From the NCBI GenBank assembly GCA_007258455.2, contig VDFB02262611.1, forward strand, positions 310,001 to 374,000: a stretch of DNA of 64,000 nucleotides, given 5' to 3'. The notes below the pieces were generated by a model, which saw only the letters and a program-made list of their open reading frames with translations, was not told where the DNA came from and made no database searches. This stretch comes from Sequoia sempervirens (lineage: Eukaryota > Streptophyta > Pinopsida > Cupressales > Cupressaceae). Shown here piece after piece: positions 11,173 to 22,231 of the stretch (the stretch's first letter is position 1; each line of letters starts with the position of its first letter). A program made the position numbers and the translations under genes.

Positions 11173-11288
11173 AGTCCTTGCAAGGACTGCCCACGACAGT
11201 CCCTGCAGGGACTGCGCACAGCAGTCCTAGGGACTACTGTGCACGATAGCCAAAGCTGCCGCACACAGCAGTCTTTAAGACTGCTGTG
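11173..11288 (-). repeat. Leader hairpin cluster in the 3' LTR
   Basis: Four consecutive GC-rich inverted repeats: a 16-nt perfect palindrome at 11173-11188, an 18-nt perfect palindrome at 11197-11214, a near-palindrome at 11216-11242, and a 12-bp-arm hairpin at 11264-11288 (arms CACAGCAGTCTT and AAGACTGCTGTG). On the minus strand they lie about 60-180 nt downstream of the TATA box, so they would be in the transcript leader. Confidence 0.7.
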
Positions 11289-11348
11289 CGGCGGTCATGT
11301 CACCGCACCAAGGTACGGGGGGTACGGCTAGTCCGTCCCTCCCAACCC

Positions 11349-11355
11349 TTTATAA
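11349..11355 (-). promoter_or_regulatory. TATA box of the 3' LTR
   Basis: TTATAAA on the minus strand, about 2.0 kb into the LTR. It is conserved in the other LTR at 20254-20260. Confidence 0.5.
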
Positions 11356-11836
11356 ATTTTTTTATATATATATATTTTTTATATAAATATTTTTTTTTAT
11401 AGAATTTTTATTTTTTTTAATATGTAAATTCCGTCCTTAACAGGCACGGATGCCGACGCAGTTTGGCTCTAAAATAAACTTAAAAATTACAGTTTCCAGA
11501 TATAACTCAATTGAAAATATTAAGTTTTCAGAGGAGTAAAATTTTCTCAACAAAATACAGAGATACACATAGTTTTTAATTGAATACTGTTTGCTCTCAT
11601 AATCTGATAGCTATTTTTTTTTGCAACAAAGAGGAATATTATATTAAATCCTAAAACCTTAAGAATCGGTTTGACTATGGTGATCTAATGGCTTCAAGAA
11701 AGAACATATTTTTTTTTTTCTTTTTCTCAGAATCATGTTTTAAAGAAAATCTAGGACATTCAAAAACAATAGAACTTTTAAAAAAAAACAACAGATTTTT
11801 CCCAATCATTTCAATACAACAGTTTTTTTTTTCAAT

Positions 11837-12081
11837 CACTTGAAAACCCAGATTTTTCCCAAATCACTTGATAACCCAGATTTTCCCCAAATTATTTGAA
11901 AACTGCGATTTTTCCCTAAGTACTTGAAAACCCAGATTTTTCCCAATTTATTTGAAAACCCACATTTTTCCTAATTTGTTTGAAAACCCAGATTTTTCCA
12001 AATTTACTTGAAACCCAGATTTTTCCTATTCTATTTGAAAACCCAGATTTTTCCAAATTTACTTGAAAACCCAAATTATTT
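11837..12081 (-). repeat. U3 minisatellite, about 9 units of 28-30 bp
   Basis: Degenerate units are built on CTTGAAAACCCAGATTTTTC. The array lies about 0.5-0.7 kb upstream of the LTR TATA box. The other LTR has about six units. Confidence 0.8.
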
Positions 12082-13330
12082 TCTTTACCCAAAACAATAT
12101 GACTTTTATTGAAATTTTAAACAAATAAAGAAAAATGGATTTTTTTTGGAACCTGGACTCCTGCTTGTTGGAAATATGATGAAGTTCTTGCTCCAACTAG
12201 CCCTTCGAATAGCTTTCGCTCCTTTCCTCAGTACTTCCTTTCCAGCTTCTTCTTCCTTTGTTTTTTCTTGATAGATTCTCCACACAAAACTTTACCAACA
12301 CAATCTCCCTCTTTAAAAGAAAACTAAAACCTAGAACACTAAAACAATTTTCTAGCAAAAGAAGAATCCCCCCTTCCCTTTTTCAAAACCTCTCTATATT
12401 TCCCTCTCCTACATGCAACCCAACAGACATTTCCTATTTTCAGCATTGCATTTTTTTCCCACACATGATTTTCATTTGTCCTTATTATCTTTTTTTCTTT
12501 TTTAAACTCCATTTTTGCAAGCCTTACTTGCTCATGCACAAAATTTAAATTTATTTATTTTATTATTATCTTCAACCCGGTAATGTATTTACATTAACAA
12601 TACACAATTTAATATTTAATTAACATTTAATAAAATACATGCCCTTTCAAATAAATAAACATTTAAATATTTAAATACAATTTAATCTAATATTTTAATC
12701 AGCAATTTTTACATCGAATACACCACAACATATAAAAAAACCAACATTAATTATGTACAACATAACACAACCACAACCACAAATCATGACAACTACAAAA
12801 CATACAATACCATTCAAACAAGACGGTCTGACATCATGGAAAGGGATAACTTCATTGTCACCTCTGTTTCAACTTTATACCGTTGGGTTATTTGTGCTCG
12901 CCCTGTCCTACAGAAGTAGGTGGAATCGAGACTATGTACCTGCAATACCTGCATACAAACGAAGTCGTGTACATGTACATATATATATAAAATCAAAGCA
13001 TTGTATTGTGAGAAGGAATCATAGCGTAACAGAGCACTCGCAATGAGTGATGCTACACTGTCCTTCATCACATCTATCCTAACAATTATAATATGATTGA
13101 TAAAATGACATTTCTAAACTAACAATTCATCTCATGACATAATCTATTAAATCACTACATCGTAATATAAATATGAAAATCAACTAACATCACCAACCAC
13201 AATGTCATATGAAATAATCATGTCCACAAAAGGAGTAACAACATCATCAAATGTCTAACTAACCAATCACACAAAATAGTACCATCATAATATCAATGTA
13301 TCAAATCAAAGCATAAACTAATGAGTCCAA

Positions 13331-13531
13331 CTAGCAACTAGGAGGGTTATTACATCCTCCCCCCCTTAAATCCGGCTTACTCCTGTAAGCCAGAAAACAA
13401 GGGTAGGATTCTCTGATACGGGAAGCATCCTCCCATGTCGCTGAAGTCTCATCATTGGGGTCCCATTGGACCCTCACCTGCTCAATATCCCTACCTCTGA
13501 GAACGAGTCTCCTGTGCTGCACCACGGCCAC
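13331..13531 (-). pseudogene. Chromodomain-like C-terminus of integrase
   Basis: The segment downstream of the stop at 13547 contains RGRDIEQVRVQWDP, then TWEDASRIRESYPCF, which matches the beta-strand plus W-E-helix layout of plant chromovirus chromodomains. In that family the domain targets integration to particular chromatin. The frame runs on through the polypurine tract and stops inside the LTR. The first aromatic-cage residue is not obvious, so binding ability cannot be judged. Confidence 0.7.
13355..13367 (-). other. Polypurine tract
   Basis: On the minus strand AAGGGGGGGAGGA abuts the 3' LTR exactly. In Ty3/gypsy elements this primes plus-strand DNA synthesis. Confidence 0.85.
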
Positions 13532-13546
13532 GGGCTCTAGAGCTAG

Positions 13547-14680
13547 CTACCCGTCCTCGACCTGTAGAGCATTCCAATCAAGTACATGAGTAACATCAGG
13601 AAAATAAGGCCTAAGGACAGAAACATGAAACACATCATGAATCTGCGACAAACTGGGTGGCAAGGCCAAGCGGTAGGCAACAAGACCAATACGCTCTAAC
13701 ACCTCAAACGGACCCACAAAACGAGGTGCAAGCTTAGAACCCTTTCCATAACGAATAGGGCTCTTCCGAGGATGAACTCGAAGAAACACTCGATCACCTA
13801 CTGCAAACTGCCGATCAATTCTGTGTGCATCAGCAAACTTCTTCTGCCTATCCCGAGCCGCTATAAGATGCTCTCGGATGCGAGCTACCTGCTGCTCCAT
13901 ATCACGAAGCATCTCAGGTCCAAGAAGAACCCTGTCCTCCAATCGATCCCAGCTCAAAGGGGTATGACAAGGACGACCATATAAAGCCTGAAATGGAGCC
14001 ATGCTAATCGAACTATGATAACCATTGTTATAGGCAAACTCAACCAAATGCAGATAATCTTCCCAATGAGACTGTTGGTCCATGACATACATGCGAAGCA
14101 TATCCTCAAGCACCCGATTAACTCTCTCAGTTTGACCATCTGTCTCAGGATGGTAGGCAGAACTAAAATTCAACTTAGTCCCTAAGGACCGCTGCAAAGA
14201 TGTCCATAACGCAGATGTGAATACCGGATCTCTATCAGAGATAATCTTGTGCGGTATCCCATGTAATCAAACAATATCTTCCATGAACACCCTAGCCACC
14301 ACAGAAGCAGTATAGGAAGATCAAATGGGAGAGAAATGGGCTACCTTGGTCAACCTGTCAATAGTGACCATAATAGCATCGTGTCGCCTGGAAGACATAG
14401 GCAAGCCAACAATAAAATCCATAGAAATAATGTCCCACTTCCACTCCGGAACAAGATGAGGTTGCAACAAACCTGCCGGATGATGATGCTCGGCCTTAAC
14501 TCTCTGACATTCTAGACACTAAGCAACAAAATCAGCAATGTCACGCTTCATCCCAGCCCAAAAATATAGTGAGCGAAGATCAGCGTACATTTTCTTAACT
14601 CCTGGGTGTGCCGAATAAGGAGCTCTATGAGCTTCGGTCAAGATTAGGGTACGAAGACCCTCTGCAGGAGGTACATACAT
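13547..14680 (-). pseudogene. Integrase region of the chromovirus
   Basis: The N-terminal zinc-binding part lies in 14500-14680: His residues in HRAPYSAHPG, then the CLEC pair just after the in-frame TAG at 14519. The catalytic core follows: Asp in SMDFIVGLP, Asp in ISDRDPVF, and Glu in DGQTERVNR (about residue 24 of the 13547-14197 open segment), the DDE triad. A GPF/Y module (FVGPFEVLERIG ... VFHVSVLRPY) follows. Three stops (14519, 14321, 14267) break this part; the longest open segment has 216 codons. Confidence 0.85.
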
Positions 14681-15577
14681 TCAGCCTCCATAGCGCAAAA
14701 CACCATCTAAATCCATAGAGTAACCACAAAATTTGCCTTCCGATGTTCTGCCTGACTCAATCTCTGATTTCACTGCTTGATACCAATCATTTGAAGAAAG
14801 AGCTGCAAGGATCTGACTTTTCAAATCAACCTCAAGAGCCACAGCAGAAATCTCATGCTTGCGTCTACTCAACGCATCTGCCACCACATTCTCTTTGCCC
14901 TGAATATACTTCACCTCAAAATCATATTCGCACAAGAATTCCATCCACCTTCTCTTCCTTGCATTCAGGTTCGGCTGCGTAAAGATGTATTGCAGACTAC
15001 GATGATCTGTATGCAACTCGAATTGATGACCAAGGAGAAAGTGTCGCCACCTTACTAAGGCATGCACAACTGCAGCTAACTCCAAGTCATGAGTGGGGTA
15101 ATTGAGTTCATGATCCTTAAGCTTTCGTGATTCATAAGCAATCACTCGCCTCTCCTACATCAACACAGCCCCTAAGCCTTCCAAAGAAGCATCAGTACAC
15201 ACAACAAAATCACCTGACGGATCAGGAACTGCTAAGATTGGAGCACTAGTCAGCTTGTCCTTCAGAGTCTGGAAAGCTAATTGACATTGTTCGGACCAAA
15301 GAAACTTCTTTCCCTTCCTCTGCAAGGAGGTGATAGGATGAGCCAACCTAGAAAATCCTTGGAAAAAATGCCTATAGTATCCTGCAAGTCCCATGAAGCT
15401 GCGAATTTCTGAGACATTCGTGGGTGCGGGCCAATCCACAATAGCCTGGATCTTTGCAGGATCAACCAAAATTCCCTCACCAGAAATCACATGGCCCAAA
15501 TACTGAACTTCAGTCTTATAGAATTCACATTTCTTGAGATTGGCAAACAACTGATTACTCCTTAAGCACTGCAACAC
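14681..15577 (-). pseudogene. RT thumb and RNase H region of the chromovirus
   Basis: Two open segments (15155-15577 and 14681-15145) are separated by TAG at 15155. The first carries the connection region, with [21 protein letters not shown] and [16 protein letters not shown], the last holding the first RNase H Asp. The second has ELAAVVHALVRWRHFLLG (catalytic Glu), HTDHRSLQYI (catalytic Asp) and ENVVADALSRR (final Asp), typical of the Ty3/gypsy RNase H. The segment ends in TGA at 14681. Confidence 0.88.
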
Positions 15578-16684
15578 CTATCTTAGATGTTCCTCATGTT
15601 CCTCCATAGACCTAGAATAAATCAGAATGTCATCGAGAAACACAAGGACAAATCTATCCAAGTATGTTCGGAACACTCCATTCATTAGGCTCATAAAGAC
15701 TGAAGGTGCATTCGTCAACCTGAATGGCACCACGGTGAACTCGTAATGTCCGTATCGAGTACGAAATGTTGTTTTATGAATGTCTGGATCAGCAATCCTC
15801 AACTGATGATATCCTGATTTGAGATCAATCTTAGAGAACACCTTTGCCCCTTTTATCTGATCGAAAAGATCATCAATTCTGGGTAATGGATATCGGTTCT
15901 TCACTGTTACCTTGTTCAACTGCCTATAGTCAATACACAGGTGAGGAGAACCATCCTTCTTCTTCACAAAAATCACAGGTGCTCCCCAAGGAGAAACACT
16001 TGGGCGGATAAAGCCCTTAGCCAACAACTCTTCCAGCTGCAAACGGAGTTCCTGAAGTTCCTGCGTTGTCATCCGATATGGAGCTCGAGATATTGGCTCA
16101 ACTCCAGGTACCAGATCAATCCTGAAGTCTATATCTCGCTTTGGTGGCATACCAGGTATCTCTTCTGGAAACACATCAGAAAACTCCTTAAGGAGAGGGT
16201 ACTGTTCCAATGACACCCCTTGACTATCCTCTGACTCCAAGTCACTCAAAGATACAACAAAGAGCTGACAACCCTGTCGAAAGTACCTTTTGAGCTGCAT
16301 GGCAGAGATCATTTGCAATGAAACGGGTTTTTGAACACCCACGATTTCCACCTCCTTTCCAGAATCATCAAAGCACCGCACCGCTTTATGGCGACAATCA
16401 ATTATAGCACGGTGTGCACTCAACCAGTCCATGCCCAAGACGACATCATATGAGCCGAGTGGTAGGATTCTGAGATTTACTTTAGTTGACAAAGCCCCTA
16501 TACTCAAGCTACAATCCTGCACAAGTTTCTCTACAACAAGCTTTGACCCTGAAGCCAATTCAACTTGCCATTTCTCGCCTTGACTAGTTGCCACCAGTCC
16601 ACATCGTTCAACCACTAAAGGAGATATAAAGGAATCAGATGCACCGGAATCAAAAAGTATAGAAATGCTAGAATCATGTAACAC
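15578..16684 (-). pseudogene. Protease and reverse transcriptase of the chromovirus
   Basis: A 368-codon open segment. The retropepsin catalytic motif is LFDSGAS at residues 10-16, with its partner block [10 protein letters not shown] near 99-108. The RT fingers and palm include [28 protein letters not shown] and [15 protein letters not shown], and the polymerase box VFLDDIL at about 348-354. A conserved Gly in the 'PFGLTNAP' block is Arg here, a likely inactivating change besides the stops. TAG at 15578 closes the segment inside RT. Confidence 0.9.
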
Positions 16685-17065
16685 ACCTAAAATCTCAATG
16701 ACGGTGCTCTGGTGGTCTACCTACCGATTATCCACTGCAGCAAATACATGATGAGATCTCCCTGCATCACTTACTGTCGGCTCTGATCCAACTGGCCTCT
16801 GATTAAAACCTGAAGTGCTCTTCTGAGGACACAATCTGGCAATGTGCCCCTGCTGCCCACAAGAGTAACACCCAATACCCCTGCCAAAACCTCTACCCCC
16901 TGATGGAGCATTTGACTGCTAAAAGCTCCCTCGACTCAGCGCTGACTGGATACTAGGTGCAGGCTGTGTAAAACATTCCTGTCGAACTTGGTTTATGTTC
17001 TTGTTCCGATCCTTGCGAAACTGCGAATTGCCACTCTGAGGAGATTGGAAGTTCTTCTGTCTTGA
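16685..17065 (-). pseudogene. Nucleocapsid zinc knuckle and Gag-protease junction
   Basis: Between the stops at 17066 and 16721 the frame reads a Gly/Arg-rich run, then CYSCGQQGHIARLC, a perfect CX2CX4HX4C zinc knuckle near 16820-16862 that binds the element RNA. In-frame TAG codons lie at 16919 and 16721. Confidence 0.85.
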
Positions 17066-18058
17066 CTACTGTTGCTGAGGCTGCTGCTGCTGATGACCCC
17101 CTTTCGAGGGTTGAAACCTGTTTCTGGAAGATCCTGCTCCCTGAGACTGACCCCCATGAGTGCTAAAACCCTGAGTAGGTACACTGCCAATCTGCACTCC
17201 AATGTGGCCACCCAAGGCCATGGCCAAATTCTCCTCCACCAAACAAGCCTTCTCAACTGCCATTTCCATCGTCTTTGGCTCGAAGACTCGCACTCCCCCA
17301 CTGATGCGGGCATTAAGGCCCCGAACAAAGTGTTGAACCAACATGCCTTCATCGTGGCTAATCCCTGCATACTGCTTCAACTCATAGAAGCACCGCTCAT
17401 ACTGTTCCACTGACATAGACAACTGCTTGAGATCATGAAACTCGTTAGCCCTACGTTGCCTCCAATGGTCTGAGAGAAAACGAGCCCTGAACCTATCCAA
17501 GAACAATTCCCAGGTGACCATACTGATATCAAGGTGTAATTTATGTTCCTCAAGGCGCCACCAAGTAGATGCGAAGCCTCTCAAGTGCATAACCGCGCAC
17601 CGAGCCTTGGTATTGCTACCATAAGGGTGCATGGCGAAGCAACGATCTAAGTCAATTAGCCAAGTTTCGGCTTCTAGTCCACCTCCTGAACCATCAAATG
17701 TCGGTGGGTGAGCTCTCAACAAATCCCTCATATGGCCTGCTAAGACTGCATCCTGATCAGAAGTTACTTCCCTCCGCCTCGGTGACCTTTCTCTTTCTCT
17801 TTCAATCCGTGGCTCCTCCTCTGGCCTGGGTCCCAAACCAGCCAGAATTTCTCCAAGAATATGATGTAATGAACCGTCTAATCTAGGCTGTCCTGGGTTC
17901 TGACCACCTGACGGATTATTGTGAAGACTCAACTGTTCCTCATGCTCCGAACCATGAGAACTGGGAACTGAGGGACTTCGTCGACTTGCTCCACGACCAG
18001 CACCACGGCCTCTTGCTCGACCACGTCCTCTACCTCGAGGCATATTTTTGCACAACAA
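17066..18058 (-). pseudogene. Gag capsid region of the chromovirus
   Basis: A 330-codon open segment. Residues 6-25 are a Pro/Arg/Gly-rich basic start (MPRGRGRGRA...). A polar acidic linker follows, then a retrotransposon Gag domain at about 131-230 with the usual WL-xLxxxF, MHLRGFASTWW, WELFLDRFRARF and SVEQYERCFYEL blocks. The C-terminus is Gln-rich and ends at TAG 17066. This would form the capsid. The start is supported by its position about 100 nt after the primer-binding site. Confidence 0.88.
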
Positions 18059-18141
18059 GATAAAGGTACAAATAAGCTCAAGAGTTCAAACGTGAGGTTG
18101 CCTAATGGACCTAACTACCCAGAGACCCCAGCGTTCGCAAA

Positions 18142-18158
18142 CCTTGTTCTGATACCAA
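18142..18158 (-). other. Primer-binding site
   Basis: On the minus strand TTGGTATCAGAACAAGG lies two bases after the 5' LTR end. The TGGTATCAGA core matches the 3' end of plant initiator tRNA-Met, the usual primer for this group. Confidence 0.85.
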
Positions 18159-19934
18159 GTTGTAACGCCCGTCGTGCAAACCCCACAGAACACACAAAAG
18201 CAAATAATTTTTTTTTTAAATAATTAAGTTAAACATACAATACATTAGTCATAACCACATAATCATATTACATTACATTATCACACTTAGTTCTCTGGGG
18301 CACGTGAGGTTACATTACAACCACAAAACGGAAATAAAAGCTAATGATAAACCACGTAACCAATTATAATATAATGACCATGAATAATTGTACATCCATG
18401 AACCAAGAGCAAGAATATTAAGATACCACATAATACAATCATATGAATCTCATCAAATACAATTACATAGAATCCTAACTATTACATCATTGTTATAATG
18501 TTACATTACAATCTTTTGATATAAGAATTACAATGAATTTCCCAAACAAGTGGGATGATACAATTTACAATGAATTTTGAATAACAAAGTGAGCACTGGT
18601 ACAACTCCAACTGCGGAAATGCTGCGAACAAAGGATGTTGATGGGGAACCCAACGAGTGCGGAGCACGTTCCACCCAACCATGTGAATTATAGATATCTC
18701 ACCCCCCGTGCTCAGAGGTGACAAATAAGTTATCTCGACAAAGATTGTCAAACCAACTCCATGACAACAAGGTACAAACTCAAATACAAACTCAGAGAAT
18801 ACAATTAAACCAAGCAATGACAATAACAAGTCACCAAGGTATGCTCATAATCACTTTCACAAGAATCTGAATCAACAATAGGAGTACAAAACTAAGGAAA
18901 CTGATACAACATCCAAAATCCAAAATACATTTCCAGAGGCAAAAAGCAACAAGGTGAACAGGAAGTCTAGTGGAGAGTGTCATCGCATAGCTCTCATGGG
19001 ATCTCCAGGCTCTTCCTCCAACATGAGGCGCCGACACCCATCTATGGATCTCCTGGCTCTTCCTCCTACTTGAGGCGCCGACACCATAGGGTAGCTCATG
19101 CGGAGTCAATAACCTCTCAAGAAGACAAGATTATGACTTTGCCGACCATGGCCTTCTCAATCTATCATTAGTCTATGATAGCCCTAATGCATAGAAGAGG
19201 AATCCAATTTTTATTATCTTGAGTGTTTTACTACCCATCCCCCTAATTGTATTTTAGGTTATCACTTGTTTAACTACTCTTACGTGGGTTCTCCTGTGCA
19301 CTTCCTCTTAACCGAGGCGCCGACCCCCACGAAGAGACACTCTCCCTAAGACCCCTAACAAAAAATTGAAATAAGACAAGGGTTGAACCTCAACAAATAA
19401 GCATGATACCAAAACAAGAACATGCGAGGCATTAACCCTCTCGCAACAACTCAGAACCAAAAGTCTTAACAACCGTCCAACCCTTCCAAACATGAACCAT
19501 AAGTTTTCAACTCCAAGGAAGAAATTCAAAATGAGAATAACATTAAAAAATAAACAAGCCTCTAGAACAAGGTTTCAAATCAGCAACCGGGTTCCCACAT
19601 CGACATTAAAGCCAACACAAAAACAGAATGTAACTACACATAATTTGATGATCTCAAAACACCATATCAACTTTACTCAAAGCAGTTAAGAAGGGAAGCA
19701 CTACAATTTTCTCAAGATCAATTATTAAATTCGTAAAAAGCAAAGAACAATTGGTATATGTAAATAGTACATTAAATTTTTATTATAATAAAACTATTAA
19801 CATTTTATTTCCAAAGACAATTACATTTCTATTAAAAGAAACCATTTATATTTTACAATTCTATTCGTTGCATGTGTAAAAGAATACATTATAATTTGTC
19901 ATATATTTTATATATATAAATAAACATACATAAC

Positions 19935-19974
<40 letters not shown>

Positions 19975-20124
19975 CAATTTTCACAAATTAAATTTAAACT
20001 ATACTAAATAAATAAAAATAGATTATATTTATGATTCAATTTTTTGTAATTTAAATTTAAACTAAAATAAATAAAAAAGAAAACAAACTAAACAAAAAGG
20101 GAGTCTCTACCTCCCTGCCGGCGC

Positions 20125-20193
20125 AGTCCTTGCAAGGACTTCCCACAGCAGTCCCTGCAGGGACTGCGCACAACAGTCTTTAAGACTGTTGTG
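20125..20193 (-). repeat. Leader hairpin cluster in the 5' LTR
   Basis: Perfect palindromes of 16 nt (20125-20140) and 18 nt (20149-20166) are followed by a 12-bp-arm hairpin at 20169-20193 with arms CACAACAGTCTT and AAGACTGTTGTG. The last differs from its partner in the other LTR by one change in each arm, keeping the pairing. Confidence 0.7.
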
Positions 20194-20253
20194 CGGCGGT
20201 CATGTCACCGCACCAGGGTACGGGGGGTACGGCCAGTCCGTCCCTCCCAACCC

Positions 20254-20260
20254 TTTATAA
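20254..20260 (-). promoter_or_regulatory. TATA box of the 5' LTR
   Basis: TTATAAA on the minus strand, followed about 60 nt later by the leader hairpins. It is the likely promoter of the element. Confidence 0.55.
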
Positions 20261-20820
20261 TTTTTTTTTATATATGTATTTTTTTATATAAATATTTTTT
20301 TTTATAGAATTTTCATTTTTTTTAATGTAAATTCCGTCCTTAACAGGCACGGACTCTGACGCAGTTCGGCTCTAAAATAAACTTAAAAATTACAGTTTCC
20401 AGATATAACTCAATCGAAAATATTAACCTCAAACAAGATTCATATAAAATATATATATATATATATATATTGTATATTCGTTAATAAACAGGCATTGAAT
20501 AAATTAAAGTTTTCAGAGGAATAAAATTTTCTCAACAAAATACAGAGATACACATAGTTTTTAATTGAATACTGTTTGCTCTCATAATCTGATAGCTATT
20601 TATTTTTGCAACGGAGAGGAATATTATATTAAATCCTAAAACCTTAAGAATCAGTTTGACTATGGTGATCTAATGGCTTCAAGAAAGAACATATTTTTTT
20701 TTCTTTTTCTCAGAATCATGTTTTAAAGAAAATCTAGGACATTAAAAAACAATAGAACTTTTAAAAAAAAACAATAGATTTTTCCCAATCATTTCAATAC
20801 AATAGATTTTTTTTTCAATC

Positions 20821-20985
20821 ACTTGAAAACCCAGATTTTTCCCAAATCACTTGATAACCCAAATTTTCCCCAAATTATTTGAAAACTGCGATTTTTCCCT
20901 AAGTCCTTGAAAACCCAGAATTTTCCTCCTTTACCTATTCTATTTGAAAACCCAGATTTTTCCAAATTTACTTGAAAACCTAGAT
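20821..20985 (-). repeat. U3 minisatellite in the 5' LTR, about 6 units
   Basis: The units are homologous to those at 11837-12081, with three fewer copies. The unit carries GGGTTTTCAAG on the minus strand. Confidence 0.75.
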
Positions 20986-22231
20986 TATTTTCTTTACCCA
21001 AAACAATATGAATTTTATTGAAATTTTAAACAAATAAAGAAAAAGGGATTTTTTTTGGAACCTGGACTCCTGCTTGTTGGAAATATGATGAAGTTCTTGC
21101 TCCAACTAGCCCTTCGAATAGCTTTCGCTCCTTTCCTCAGTACTTCCTTTCCAGCTTCTTCTTCTTCTTCCTTTGTTTTTTCTTGATAGATTCTCCACAC
21201 AAAACTTTACCAGCACAATCTCCCTCTTTAAAAAAAAACTAAAACCTTGAACACTAAAACAATTTTCCAGCAAAAGAAGAATCCCCCCTTCCCTTTTTCA
21301 AAACCTCTCTATATTTCCCTCTCCTACATGCAACCCAACAGACATTTCCTATTTTCAGCATTGCATTTTTTGCCCACACATGATTTTCATTTGTCCTTAT
21401 TATCTTTTTTTCTTTTTTAAACTCCATTTTTGCAAGCCTTACTTGCTCATGCACATAATTTAAATTTATTTATTTTATTATTATCTTCAACCTAGTAATG
21501 TATTTACATTGACAATACACAATTTAATATTTAATTAACATTTAATAAAATACATGCCCTTTCAAATAAATAAACATTTAAATATTTAAATACAATTTAA
21601 TCTAATATTTTAATCAGCAATTTTTACATCGAATACACCACAACATATAAAAAAACCAACATTAATTATGTACAACATAACACAACCACAACCACAAATC
21701 ATGACAACTACAAAACATACAATACCTTTCAAACAAGACGGTCTGACATCATGGAAAGGGATAACTTCATTGTCACCTGTGTTTCAACTTTATACTGTTG
21801 GGTTATTTGTGCTCGCCCTGTCCTGCAGAAGCAGGTGGAATCGAGACTATGTACCTGCAATACCTGCATACAAACGAAGTCGTGTACATGTACATATATA
21901 TATAAAATCAAAGCATTGTATTGTGAGAAGGAATCATAGCGTAACAGAGCACTCGCAATGAGTGATGCTACACTGTCCTTCATCACATCTATCCTAACAA
22001 TTCATCTCATGACATAATCTATTAAATCACTACATCATAATATAAATATGAAAATCAACTAACATCACCAACCACAATGTCATATGAAATAATCATGTCC
22101 ACAAAAGGAGTAACATCATCAAATGTCTAACTAACCAATCACACAAAACAGTACCATCATAGTATCAATGTATCAAATCAAAGCATAAACTAATGAGTCC
22201 AACTAGCAACTAGGAGGGTTATTACAATACT

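Larger units (their letters stand above)
9206..13354 (-). repeat. 3' LTR of the chromovirus (4149 bp)
   Basis: On the minus strand it starts TGTAATAACCC at 13354 and ends GGGCGTTACA at 9206. Compared with the 5' LTR it carries about 46 bp more in the leader-hairpin region, three more minisatellite units, and 39 bp near 13080-13120 between CTAACAATT direct repeats. It contains an AC/AT microsatellite at about 10977-11023. Confidence 0.92.
13331..18058 (-). pseudogene. Chromovirus gag-pol polyprotein, one frame with ten premature stops
   Basis: All segments lie in the same reading frame from ATG 18041-18043 (in MPRGRG; an upstream ATG lies at 18056-18058) to TAG 13331-13333, which lies 24 nt inside the 3' LTR. 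No frameshift is needed over 4.7 kb. The frame is broken at 17066 TAG, 16919 TAG, 16721 TAG, 15578 TAG, 15155 TAG, 14681 TGA, 14519 TAG, 14321 TGA, 14267 TGA and 13547 TAG. Gag and Pol share one frame, as in many plant chromoviruses. The product would build the particle, copy the RNA and integrate the cDNA, but cannot be made intact now. Confidence 0.9.
9206..22226 (-). mobile_element. Complete Ty3/gypsy chromovirus (Tekay/Del-like), 13.0 kb
   Basis: The two long direct repeats (9206-13354 and 18161-22226) have TGTAA...TTACA ends and a perfect 5-bp target duplication, ATACT (9201-9205 and 22227-22231). Internal order on the minus strand is primer-binding site, Gag, zinc knuckle, protease, RT, RNase H, integrase, chromodomain-like end and polypurine tract, which is the Ty3/gypsy chromovirus order. 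The 4-kb LTRs and the Arg/Gly-rich Gag start favour the Tekay/Del lineage. In a 330-bp sample the LTRs differ at 8 sites (about 2.4%), plus several indels, so the insertion is not recent. The coding frame is broken by ten stops, so it is non-autonomous now. Confidence 0.9.
18161..22226 (-). repeat. 5' LTR of the chromovirus (4066 bp)
   Basis: On the minus strand it starts TGTAATAACCC and ends GGGCGTTACA. Relative to the 3' LTR it has about 80 bp more near 20427-20512 (with an AT microsatellite) and lacks one hairpin and three minisatellite units. The leftward edge abuts the primer-binding site. Confidence 0.92.

Noticed and set aside
13772..17886. Plus-strand ORFs (60-113 codons) opposite the gag-pol frame
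   Set aside because: They are shadows of the GC-richer minus-strand coding region.
20819..21001. Minus-strand ORF with repeated GFQ/FSN/VFK-like residues
   Set aside because: It is the translation of the U3 minisatellite, so its apparent protein repeat is an artefact.
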